A stretch of DNA of 64,000 nucleotides from Vibrio splendidus (GTDB taxonomy: Bacteria; Pseudomonadota; Gammaproteobacteria; Enterobacterales; Vibrionaceae). The translations under genes and the position numbers were made by a program. Under the pieces are notes generated by a model. It was not told the DNA's origin, made no database searches, and saw nothing but the letters and a program-made list of their open reading frames with translations. How positions within the stretch are numbered: the stretch's first letter is position 1; each line of letters begins with the position of its first letter. This document shows, one piece after another, positions 1 through 7,932 of the stretch. The stretch covers positions 62,001 through 126,000 of the forward strand of contig NZ_MCUN01000007.1 in assembly GCF_002873455.1 (NCBI RefSeq), read 5' to 3'.

Positions 1-64
1 AGAAGGGCGTAGCTTATTGCGTCAACCCCTTACTCAGCTCAGAGTTTAGAGAACTAAGCTAGGT

Positions 65-1747
65 TTATTGATTGACGTAACAAACCGAGAATGGAACAGA
101 CAGTCGCTCAAACTCTTTTATCCATCGCCATTGATTGTCTTGCAGCTTATCTCCTGGACCTTTGACTTCTATCCAATGAAACCCTTGGTCTTTGAACGCA
201 ATCAAATCGGGCATCCCAGTTCTAAATAACTTTAAGTCACTCAAGATCACTTTGAAGAGATCGACAATCAAGGCATTGGGAATATCCTCTATACTGTGCT
301 CGATGAGTGATCTAGGGAAGTAGTTCCAATGGACAAATGGATTGGCAATACCGTGCTTCTGGTCATAAATATTAAGCAATTGGTTTAGCCCGCGCTCGGA
401 TATGGTTTGTAATACGGCATCGATTTGGTCAGCTCGTTTTTCAACAAAATCTGAATGGTACAGGTCCAGTGGTCGATGTTGGTAACGGTTGATAAATGCG
501 CCTTCAACATCAGAGAAAATTGTATCCCAGAAAGCCAAACCGAATAAGCCACAAAGAAAACTGTTCTCAGAAAAATAGATATCCCAACCTTGGCTTTCAA
601 AATGCTGTTTTACCGCAAGTTCCACTCTCGTTTGACTTAGGTCCAACTCCAACTTTATCTGTTCACAACTTGGTTTGGCGGTGCGTGGCACTTTGTGTCC
701 TTTCTTTGTAGATAACATTTGCCTGCGTAACAACCTCTGCTCAAGCTTAGCCGCGACCTCTAACTCTGATATATCCGATGGATTTGCTTTCATTTGCGTG
801 ACAATGTCACACATTGAGTCTAACTCGTCTTGCTTGTCATAGATGCGTGCAAGTCGTTCTCTGCTAGGTGGAAGCGTAGATTGCTTGAACCAAAAGATAG
901 CTTGGTCGTTTAGGTTTAGCCTTTCTAGATCACGGGCAATTTCATTGATCAAACGAGATCGTTTTCTAGCAATGTTTCCGTGTTCCGATTCTGCCGGTAT
1001 CGAGTTTAAAAGGAGTTCAAGAAACTCACCGTCTTTTCGGTCACCTTCAGAATACTCACGTTGAATATCGCGTATCTGGAGTAGTTGGTTGAGTTGCTCT
1101 CTGGAGTTGAAGAAGCGGCGCTGCTTGCTTAATGGATAGTTTTCAAAGGTGTTGAGTCCCAGGTCACTTAAGACGAACTGGCTTAAATCTTGATAGGTGT
1201 TAGCAAAGAAGAGTAACAGTAATACGTCGATAACTTGAGATTCAACGACGTAAATACAATCGAACGACAAGTTTTGGAACTGATCAAAAGGCTGGTGATC
1301 GAGTGAAGCCAAGAATTCGTCTTTCTTCGCTGTTTTATTGCTCTTAAGAGACGGGAATGCGTTGAACAGCTCTGGTTTAGTCAGTAGATGCAACCCTAAC
1401 TCGAGCTGACTGATGGCGAGGTTATGTTGTTCCGTTGGGTGACTTAACGTAATGAAGCTCGATGCGTTTAGCTCTTGCAGGGCGCTTTTTAGATCTGGAA
1501 TCTCAACATAACTGAGTTTATCACTTCGAAACCAACAGCCCTTGCGAGAAAGCAAACGAACCATTAGACACTGACTTGCAACCGAAAGGTGTGCGTATTC
1601 AGACAACCAACGGCATTCATCTTCGCTCAGAAGATCGGGGTAGAGCGTTTGAGCGTGTTCAATCAGTCGATTAAAGTTGTCGAGATAATAAGTAGGGGAG
1701 AGCTGAGGAGTGGTTTCTATTGTCAATGGGTTCGTCGCTTGATACAA
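65..1747 (-). CDS. FAN1-like VRR-NUC domain nuclease
   Basis: A 560-residue protein with a C-terminal VRR-NUC (PD-(D/E)XK) nuclease domain. The signature is MPDLIAF near residue 512 followed by WIEVKGPGDKLQDNQW near 525, giving the catalytic Asp and the E-x-K pair. The length and the helical N-terminal two thirds fit bacterial FAN1 homologues, which cut branched or 5'-flap DNA in crosslink repair; that role is inferred from the family. No ATG lies in the first part of the frame. The most upstream start is a TTG at 1747, inside the T-run of the terminator of the gene before it. It is transcribed in the same direction as the upstream transporter but probably separately. The family is clear, the start uncertain. 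Confidence 0.85.
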   Translation of the reverse strand: MYQATNPLTIETTPQLSPTYYLDNFNRLIEHAQTLYPDLLSEDECRWLSEYAHLSVASQCLMVRLLSRKGCWFRSDKLSYVEIPDLKSALQELNASSFITLSHPTEQHNLAISQLELGLHLLTKPELFNAFPSLKSNKTAKKDEFLASLDHQPFDQFQNLSFDCIYVVESQVIDVLLLLFFANTYQDLSQFVLSDLGLNTFENYPLSKQRRFFNSREQLNQLLQIRDIQREYSEGDRKDGEFLELLLNSIPAESEHGNIARKRSRLINEIARDLERLNLNDQAIFWFKQSTLPPSRERLARIYDKQDELDSMCDIVTQMKANPSDISELEVAAKLEQRLLRRQMLSTKKGHKVPRTAKPSCEQIKLELDLSQTRVELAVKQHFESQGWDIYFSENSFLCGLFGLAFWDTIFSDVEGAFINRYQHRPLDLYHSDFVEKRADQIDAVLQTISERGLNQLLNIYDQKHGIANPFVHWNYFPRSLIEHSIEDIPNALIVDLFKVILSDLKLFRTGMPDLIAFKDQGFHWIEVKGPGDKLQDNQWRWIKEFERLSVPFSVCYVNQ

Positions 1748-1774
1748 AAAGAGCCTAACCCTAAGGTTAAGCTC
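1745..1774 (-). terminator. Rho-independent terminator of the OFA transporter gene
   Basis: Read on the minus strand, GAGCTTAACC and GGTTAGGCTC pair through 10 bp (one G-T) around a TTAG loop, followed by TTTTTG. It lies 31 bases after the stop of the transporter gene. The T-run runs into the putative TTG start of the nuclease gene. Confidence 0.8.
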
Positions 1775-1804
1775 TTCAGTAACAAATTCAATCTTTTCTG
1801 ACGA

Positions 1805-3043
1805 TTAAGCTTGAGATGCTTTTAGCTCAGAAACTTTAGCTTCTGAGATAGGCTTCGTGATGATTGCTAGAACAATACACACTGCCATCATAGCTGCAGA
1901 GATTGTGTAAGCTAGGCTGTAACCTTCGCCATTCGTCATTGAGTAACCAACAACCGCTGCGCCGATAGCACCACCGATACCCCATGCCGTGTAAAGCACG
2001 CCGTAGTTAGTACCGTAGTTTTTCAGGCCGTAGAATTCAGCAGTTAGTGTTGGGAATACTGCTAGAAGCGTACCGTAACCAACAGCTGCGATAGCCGTAC
2101 CAATGATTAGCGTGAATTCAGAGTTGAACGTAGCGAATAGAGCCATGTTCGCGCCTTGAAGGATAAACGCTAGAAGTAGAGTACGTACGCCACCTATTTT
2201 ATCTGCAAGCATACCCGCAGCAACACGGCCGCCTGAGTTAAATACAGCAAGGATAGACGCTAGGTAAACCGCGTTTGGTAGGTTCGCTTGAACGCTAGCA
2301 ATCGTAGTGATGTTACCGATGATCATAAGACCAACAGAAGCAGCAAATGCGTACATGATCCATAGAGAGTAGAACTGAGGAGTCTTCAGCATTACTTTCC
2401 AAGTTAAATCTTCAGTTTTCTTAACCGCTTTAGGTGCTTGGCCTTCTTTTACTTTAGGCTCAGCTGGCGTGTAATCCGCTGGTGGGTTGTTGATCGTTGC
2501 CGCTAGAGGTACTGCAATTGCAAGTACACCAACACCAAGAATCATAAAGCTTGTTTGGATACCCATGCTATCGATAAGCGCAGAAGTTAGTGGTGCTAGG
2601 TAAATAGCAGCAAGACCGAAGCCTGCAGCGATTAGACCGTTAACCATACCTTTCTTAGAAGAATGGAACCATTTCATTGCTGATGGAGAAAGACATGCGT
2701 AACCGAAGCCGATACCAGCACCTGTCATCACACCAAACGTTAGGTTTAGCATCATAGGAGTCGTAGCGAAACCAGAAGCAATCATACCTAGGCCAGTAAG
2801 CGCTGTACCTAGAATAAGGATCTTACGTGGACCCATACGGTCTTGTAGGATGCCTGCAACAAGAAGACAAACAGAGAATGTGATAGTTGCAATAGCGTAA
2901 GGTGAAGATGCTTCAGCAGCACTCCAACCAGCTTCAGTGACTAGCGCCTTGTTAAATACACTCCAAGCATACAGGATGCCAAGACAAAGGTTGATACAGA
3001 AGCCTGCTAGCAGGATACGTGATGCTTTATCAATCTTGCTCAT
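1805..3043 (-). CDS. OFA-family (oxalate/formate antiporter-like) MFS transporter
   Basis: A 412-residue, 12-helix major facilitator protein. The N-terminal stretch GILYAWSVFNKAL and the loop DRMGPRK between helices 2 and 3 are typical of the oxalate:formate antiporter (OFA) family, whose members carry small monocarboxylates such as oxalate, formate, lactate or pyruvate. The substrate here cannot be told from sequence. A charged cytoplasmic loop splits two six-helix halves near residues 195-220, and DKIGGVR repeats the helix-2/3 motif in the second half. I chose the start MSKIDKAS (3043) over the ATG seven codons upstream because GAGAAT sits at ribosome-binding distance. It has its own terminator, so it is probably monocistronic. 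Confidence 0.85.
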   Translation of the reverse strand: MSKIDKASRILLAGFCINLCLGILYAWSVFNKALVTEAGWSAAEASSPYAIATITFSVCLLVAGILQDRMGPRKILILGTALTGLGMIASGFATTPMMLNLTFGVMTGAGIGFGYACLSPSAMKWFHSSKKGMVNGLIAAGFGLAAIYLAPLTSALIDSMGIQTSFMILGVGVLAIAVPLAATINNPPADYTPAEPKVKEGQAPKAVKKTEDLTWKVMLKTPQFYSLWIMYAFAASVGLMIIGNITTIASVQANLPNAVYLASILAVFNSGGRVAAGMLADKIGGVRTLLLAFILQGANMALFATFNSEFTLIIGTAIAAVGYGTLLAVFPTLTAEFYGLKNYGTNYGVLYTAWGIGGAIGAAVVGYSMTNGEGYSLAYTISAAMMAVCIVLAIITKPISEAKVSELKASQA

Positions 3044-3064
3044 TTTTATTCTCAGTTCTGTCAT

Positions 3065-3638
3065 AAGTTAAGTGAGAGCCACTTAACCCAAGACGGGTTA
3101 TTGTGATTATTTCTTCAAAATTAGTTTGCGTTTATCAACAGATAACGCAAAAGAGCGCGGATTATAACCAATAAAAATGTGATTGGAATCTCTTTTTCCA
3201 TTTTTGATAAATAAAACAGTTAATGTTAACGGGGTGTTTTTTATTGGTTTGGCATTTGTGTTTAATACCTTTCAATTTTGTGATTTTTGAGCGTTATTGT
3301 CTTATTCTCAAGAGGATTTTTCAAAGAGGTATTACCAGTTGGTGCGTATATCGTGCGGATATCACAGAGTTACGAATTATTTTAATTATTTTCTAAGGTT
3401 AATTTTGTGTAACAAAATAAATCAAAGTGGAGCTTTATCCATATGAGACAAGGAGTAACGGAGTTCTATTAAAAACAAAATGTTAACCAGTTGTTACGGT
3501 TGGTTTTTGTTAGCACCTTTGCTTACATTTTGTTCGATTTGAGGGGTTGTGTTGTCCGTGAAAAGTGGGAAAATAGCACGCAAACTGAGATTCCAAATTT
3601 GAAAGGATGCGTTTCCAACTTATGGCGAGGCGAGTATT
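3065..3638. other. Intergenic region without a convincing gene
   Basis: This AT-rich stretch lies between the divergent transporter and small membrane protein genes and should hold both promoters. An open frame at 3491-3694 (plus) overlaps the next gene in another frame, has no good ribosome-binding site and encodes nothing recognisable, so I do not call it. TGTGATTGGA near 3178 resembles half a CRP site, but no second half is evident. Confidence 0.5.
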
Positions 3639-4019
3639 ATGAAACTGTTTTTAATTCTATTGATGTCAATTTCTGGTGGTGTAGCGGCAGCTGACCATAT
3701 CCACTCTTTCTTGTTTGGCTTCTATATTGCTGCATTGGCAGTGGGTAGTTGCTATTGGTTAGCTTTCCGTAGCACGCGTTTCCCACAGTTAGCTTTAATG
3801 CTATTGATGTGTGGCTTTTTCGCGAAAATCGCAGTGACGGTTGTTGGGGTTTCTTGGGGAATCTCGAACGATATTATTCAATCGCCGTTCATTTTCTCAT
3901 TGTCATACCTGTTCTTCTTAGTGGTTGTTACTTACGTTTGGTTTGCATACCGCGATAAATTAACGCTCAAAAAGCGCGCTAAGCAGGTAGAAGAGTCTCG
4001 CAAGCAAACGGCAGCATAA
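3639..4019 (+). CDS. Small integral membrane protein of unknown function
   Basis: 126 residues. The first 17 (MKLFLILLMSISGGVAA) could be a signal peptide or a first helix, followed by hydrophobic helices near residues 25-43, 52-72 and 84-106 and a basic tail rich in Lys, Arg and Gln. It starts at ATG 3639 after GAGGCGAG. It stands alone, with a strong terminator 30 bases after its stop. I recognise no family; its regular topology and good translation signals suggest a real gene. Confidence 0.7.
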   Translation: MKLFLILLMSISGGVAAADHIHSFLFGFYIAALAVGSCYWLAFRSTRFPQLALMLLMCGFFAKIAVTVVGVSWGISNDIIQSPFIFSLSYLFFLVVVTYVWFAYRDKLTLKKRAKQVEESRKQTAA

Positions 4020-4048
4020 TTGCAAAACTAATACAGAATTCTAAAAAT

Positions 4049-4073
4049 GAGCCTTCTTCGGAAGGCTCTTTTT
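4049..4073 (+). terminator. Rho-independent terminator
   Basis: GAGCCTTC and GAAGGCTC form a perfect 8-bp stem closed by a TTCG tetraloop and followed by TTTTTG. It ends the small membrane protein transcript. Confidence 0.9.
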
Positions 4074-4111
4074 GATCTTGTCTGAGCTCAAAAAATCAGA
4101 ATTTGAGTACC

Positions 4112-4208
4112 TTACCTAAAATTGCATTATTGAAATAATATGTGTTTGACGAATTGCTCGTCAGATGTTTATTATGGCAAAAAAGGACATTGTCCTTTTT
4201 TGTTTTTT
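4112..4208 (+). ncRNA. Possible small RNA unit with two hairpins, the last a terminator
   Basis: No gene ends just before here, yet 4178-4202 is a perfect 12-bp inverted repeat (CAAAAAAGGACA, one base, then its complement) running into TTTTTTGTTTTTT, a terminator-like structure. Just upstream, TGACGA-ATTGC-TCGTCA (4147-4163) forms a second hairpin. A weak promoter (TTACCT at 4112, TAATAT at 4136, 18-base spacer) would give a transcript of about 60 nt. The hairpins are seen; that they form a small RNA is inference. It may instead be a stray terminator. Confidence 0.25.
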
Positions 4209-4592
4209 GCTTGCGCTAGAGAGATGTGCAAAAGCAGTGCTTATTAAATTGGATAGTTGTAGTTGGGGTAGTCGTTAGTGTTCAACAATGAAGTACAAAA
4301 TCTATTGATATTACTCGTTTTTCTTTTGTTCGCTTTGTTGTTTCTTAATGGCTGAATTGATTCATATTAAAGCAATTAATGTTGCGAGGAGTGAGTTCAA
4401 ATTATGTGGCTTAGTATTTCTCAACCAGTGCTTCAAGAACATTTGAAGTATGAGGCTAACTACATTGATAGGAATACACCACTCGAGACCAAATGAAGCA
4501 GCCGACCTCAAGTCGAGTTAAAGTTCGATAATGGTCCACTTATTAAAAAGAATCGAGAGTAAAGATATCATTGAAAAAATTAACAGGAACAA

Positions 4593-4649
4593 GGCTAATA
4601 GTTATGTGTAGGGTCAATAACAATGTGTGAGGTTAATCATTATGTATAA
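4593..4649 (+). repeat. Three imperfect 19-bp tandem repeats over the pilin start
   Basis: Copies begin at 4593, 4612 and 4631 and share the pattern GG-Y-Y-AAT-N5-ATGT-R-T; ten of nineteen positions are invariant. Each copy contains an ATG (4604, 4623, 4642). Because 19 is not a multiple of three, the ATGs are in different frames, and only the third opens the pilin gene. Confidence 0.75.
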
Positions 4650-5166
4650 AAACAAAGGCTTTACCTTGCTTGAACTTGTAGTAGTGATAGTCATCATTGG
4701 GGTGTTGGCAGTGACTGCTGCACCTCGTTTTTTGAATTTGCAGAGTGATGCAAGAAACGCGTCATTGAAGGGGCTAAAAGGAGCTATTGAGTCTGCAATC
4801 AACTTATCTTATGGAAAAATGCTATTGGCCAACGCAGAAGGGAATCCTATAACTAAAGGGGCTTCGGCCGCGGCAATTATACCTGGTTGTGGTGATTGTA
4901 CTTTTTGGTACGGATATTCCCCTGCGGATGTAAAAACGTTGTCCGTTTTGGTTGACGGTATTGACGTTGACGGTTCAGGCGATTTTGTTCTGACAGACGT
5001 ACAATCTAACAATAACATCAGCAATGCTTATTACGTGGAAATAACCTTCCCTAACAATATGCTAAATGGCAACCTTGTGAATGATTCATGTTATTTAAGA
5101 TATGAGTCAAGAATGGGTGTTCCAGTAGATGCTAAACCGGTTCTTGATTTGGTTAGTTGTAACTAG
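4642..5166 (+). CDS. Type IV pilin-like protein (prepilin, MSHA-like)
   Basis: 174 residues. It begins with a short basic leader and the prepilin motif KGFTLLELVVVIVIIGVLAV, with cleavage expected after Gly and the conserved Glu at mature position 5; the hydrophobic helix follows. The C-terminal domain has two cysteine pairs, GCGDC in the middle and DSC ... VSC near the end, and the final pair resembles the pilin D-region. A fold like MSHA minor pilins is likely. The start is ATG 4642, preceded by GAGG at 9 bases; a GTG at 4627 is the alternative. No assembly ATPase, platform protein or peptidase is nearby, so it must use machinery encoded elsewhere. Confidence 0.85.
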   Translation: MYKNKGFTLLELVVVIVIIGVLAVTAAPRFLNLQSDARNASLKGLKGAIESAINLSYGKMLLANAEGNPITKGASAAAIIPGCGDCTFWYGYSPADVKTLSVLVDGIDVDGSGDFVLTDVQSNNNISNAYYVEITFPNNMLNGNLVNDSCYLRYESRMGVPVDAKPVLDLVSCN

Positions 5167-5336
5167 GCGATTTGTTACGTCCAATGTTCTTACTTATGTA
5201 TCGGTTAGGGAAGACCGTTTGCCAAAATACAAACCAACCTCCACCCTTGATTGGAAATTGGGTGCAGATGTAAAGTGAAAATATTGGCACTATTTAATTG
5301 CTCTCAAGTCAGAGTATAGACAAGTAAAAATCTTGT

Positions 5337-6452
5337 TTAACTTTGATAAAATGCATAATTGTTGAGTTGATTGTGCTTCTCCGATTTTGCTTTGTACATC
5401 GCAGAATCAGCGGCAGACATGAGCTCTTTTTCTGATGAAAAGTGTTTTTGTTGGTAGATGGAAATACCTGCGGAACACCCAACTTGGATTATGTTTCCTT
5501 CGAGCTCAATCGGTTGGCTTATCATTCCCATTATCCGAGTTAGTGCGACTTCAATGTCTGCATGATGCTCAAAATTAACAATAATCAAACCAAACTCATC
5601 ACCTCCGAGTCGTGCAAAAGTATCAGAACTCTTTATCGATTTTTGCACTCGCCTAGCAATGATTTTGAGAAGCTGATCCCCTGCATCGTGTCCCAAAGTG
5701 TCATTAACTTCTTTAAACCCATTTAAATCTAAAAAGCAAAAGCCAAGAGGTTCACCTTTTTCTATATGTCTTTTTAGTGCAGTTAAGCAGTATTTCCGGT
5801 TTTTAAGCCCAGTAAGGTAGTCGGTTTCAAGGTTAAGTGATTTTACTTTGAGGCTACGAGTTAAATAAGTGATGGCGGGAATTGTTATCGCAGCGCCAAT
5901 AATTGCCATATATATCGCATACAACAGGCTTTTTCGATCATCTTTTATCGCATTCACAAATTCAGAGAGATCATAGCCCTTGAGTTCGTACAACACCACG
6001 TCATCATAAAGAACCTTTATGTTGGAGACCGTACCCAAAATTTCAGGTAAATGTTGTCGCCAATTTTCTTGCGACAAAAGCGTATTATAATGTTGGTCTA
6101 GTTGTTCAATGTGATTAGCAATCGAGTCCTTTGCATAACCTTGAAATTTTTTGAACACGTTGGCGTCTGTAGTCAAGAACTCATAGTTAACAATAAGGAA
6201 ATCAATCCTATTTTTTATTTTTTGAGGCGAATCTACATCATTGTATATTGTGTCTGACACTTCCATTTCCAGTTCATGAACTTCTCTTCCAAATCGCCAA
6301 GAAGCCCAATAAGAAGCTTTTATCAATTCGATATATTTTACGGTTTCACGGTCATGTTCAGAGTGTGCTTCATTGATTCTCAACGTAACAAACAGTAATA
6401 AGGTGAAGAAGATTGCTAATGCCAAGCTTCTTTTGACTTTGTCATGTTTCAC
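5337..6452 (-). CDS. Membrane-bound diguanylate cyclase (GGDEF)
   Basis: About 371 residues from GTG 6452, preceded by AGGAAA and 10 bases after the upstream stop. An ATG at 6494 inside the previous gene would add 14 residues but lacks a good site. A transmembrane helix, a roughly 160-residue helical periplasmic region and a second helix precede a full GGDEF domain. DTLGHDAGD and RLGGDEFG (GGDEF near residue 283) are intact, so synthesis of cyclic-di-GMP from GTP is expected. The inhibitory-site position reads KSSD rather than RxxD, so product inhibition may be weakened. It is probably co-transcribed with the secreted protein before it. Confidence 0.88.
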   Translation of the reverse strand: MKHDKVKRSLALAIFFTLLLFVTLRINEAHSEHDRETVKYIELIKASYWASWRFGREVHELEMEVSDTIYNDVDSPQKIKNRIDFLIVNYEFLTTDANVFKKFQGYAKDSIANHIEQLDQHYNTLLSQENWRQHLPEILGTVSNIKVLYDDVVLYELKGYDLSEFVNAIKDDRKSLLYAIYMAIIGAAITIPAITYLTRSLKVKSLNLETDYLTGLKNRKYCLTALKRHIEKGEPLGFCFLDLNGFKEVNDTLGHDAGDQLLKIIARRVQKSIKSSDTFARLGGDEFGLIIVNFEHHADIEVALTRIMGMISQPIELEGNIIQVGCSAGISIYQQKHFSSEKELMSAADSAMYKAKSEKHNQLNNYAFYQS

Positions 6453-6462
6453 GGTTTTTTCC

Positions 6463-6966
6463 TCACTCTTCAAAAACAACAATTTCATTGGCAAACCAGA
6501 CTAGGTGGTAAGCAAGTGACAGATCTCGCATAGCTTGGTCGTTGAGGTTGTTTAAATCACTGATCACAGTAATAGGCCCTTTTTGCCTAATGGATATTGG
6601 TTGTCCTTCGTCTTGATACGCTAAGAAAAAGTGTGTGTTGGCAAGACTGTCTGGAGTAAATGTCGCTTTGTATCCATTTGCAGCGACGATCTCAATACAA
6701 CGTATGTTCAGAGATGATTCATGATGTTTGAGCAAGTCTTCCAGATAGATTCCTTGGTAAGTTCGTTTCTCTTTTCGCCAAGGCAGTGGTGTCGAGAGCT
6801 GCCTTGGGGCTATTTTTGTTAGTTCGGCCATTGTGTAGTCGTAGGTTACATCTCTACTTTCAAAACGTATTTTCATTACGAGTGATTCATCTAAATGGGT
6901 TTGTGCTGGCGCTTTAACAGCTACAAATAAAATGATCAAGAGCATGTATATCACTTTCACGGACAT
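6463..6966 (-). CDS. Secreted molybdopterin-oxidoreductase-fold protein
   Basis: 167 residues. A signal peptide (MSVKVIYMLLIILFVAVKAPA) is followed by a domain resembling the sulfite-oxidase molybdopterin fold: YQGIYLEDLLKHH, then AANGYKATFTPDSL, then a closing segment with a conserved Trp. The only cysteine in the mature protein (IRCIEI) is not where the family's molybdenum ligand sits, so a catalytic cofactor is unlikely and a sensory or binding role more plausible (inference). ATG 6966 heads the signal peptide; longer frames add an odd N-terminus. It lies directly upstream of the GGDEF gene and may feed periplasmic signals to it. Confidence 0.7.
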   Translation of the reverse strand: MSVKVIYMLLIILFVAVKAPAQTHLDESLVMKIRFESRDVTYDYTMAELTKIAPRQLSTPLPWRKEKRTYQGIYLEDLLKHHESSLNIRCIEIVAANGYKATFTPDSLANTHFFLAYQDEGQPISIRQKGPITVISDLNNLNDQAMRDLSLAYHLVWFANEIVVFEE

Positions 6967-7170
6967 CGTCCTTTTTTGTTTTGTTTTTGTTTGGCTTGTC
7001 AAAATATCAACAAGAACTATTAAGTTAATCAAACTGATTGGCGTGCGTTATATTATTATAAAATATCGGTAGCTTTACAATGGTCATTGCAGATGTGTTG
7101 ATTTTATCATCAAATCTGGCTGTTTATTTTGGCTAGGTTGGGTGGTGGAGAATGAACAGGAGATCAAAAC

Positions 7171-7932
7171 TTGAAATTAGTATGGCAAGCAGTCGTTATC
7201 TCTATGAGTTTTATTTTCTCTATAAAGGTACACGCACAAATACAGGCGAATGGCGACGTTGATGTACTCAATGTTGCCTTAATGAATGAAGATAGGTATC
7301 CCTATTTTGTCAAACCGAAGTTCGGAGCCCCTGAGAAGGGTGTCTATATTGATCTTTTGAATGAAATTGGAGAGATGACGGGAATCCGCTTCAAGTATCA
7401 TTTTTTCCCACAGTCGCGGGTTCGACACCTAATGAAATACCAGAAGATGGATGTTGAACCTGGAATAGCGAAAGAATGGCGAACCGAACTTCTTGAGCTT
7501 GAGAATAGTGTGTACAGTGTTCCGTTGTATCGAACGTCTGAAGTGGTTATCTATCGGCGTTCTCATTTTGAATCTCCACCCAATACGTTGAGTGCGTTTA
7601 AAACACTGACTTCTTGTTCTGTTTTAGGCTTTTATGACGTAAACATTGGGAGCTCAGACAAAGACAGTATTACAGAAAATAATTCAACAAAGATGATTGA
7701 AATGGACCGTTGTGATTATATGTTTATGCCTCTAGTCATCGCAGAAGCTAAAGAGATCAACGATCAACTCATTGGGATCACAAAGCCAATGAAGCATTTT
7801 GACTTAAGAATTAGATTAACAAAAGTGAATGAGGGGTCTCTTCCTAAGATTAATGAGGCAATCAAGTTTCTACGGTCTCAAGGTTACATCACACAATTAT
7901 TTGATAAGTATAAAAAGTTAGGAGAGTCCTAA
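7171..7932 (+). CDS. Periplasmic solute-binding protein, family 3-like
   Basis: 253 residues with a signal peptide ending near VHAQ. The body looks like an extracellular solute-binding protein family 3 (amino-acid-binding type): a first strand LNVALMNEDRYPYF, then KGVYIDLLNEIGEMTGIRFKY, and a C-terminal INEAIKFLRSQGYITQLFDK. The start is TTG 7171 with AGGAG seven bases upstream. No ABC permease or ATPase is nearby. Its stop overlaps the HD-GYP start by one base (TAATG), so it probably acts as a ligand sensor for that phosphodiesterase rather than in transport (inference). Confidence 0.82.
   Translation: MKLVWQAVVISMSFIFSIKVHAQIQANGDVDVLNVALMNEDRYPYFVKPKFGAPEKGVYIDLLNEIGEMTGIRFKYHFFPQSRVRHLMKYQKMDVEPGIAKEWRTELLELENSVYSVPLYRTSEVVIYRRSHFESPPNTLSAFKTLTSCSVLGFYDVNIGSSDKDSITENNSTKMIEMDRCDYMFMPLVIAEAKEINDQLIGITKPMKHFDLRIRLTKVNEGSLPKINEAIKFLRSQGYITQLFDKYKKLGES

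Noticed and set aside
3491..3694. 67-codon open frame on the plus strand before the small membrane protein
   Set aside because: It overlaps the start of the better gene in another frame, has no ribosome-binding site and encodes no recognisable product.
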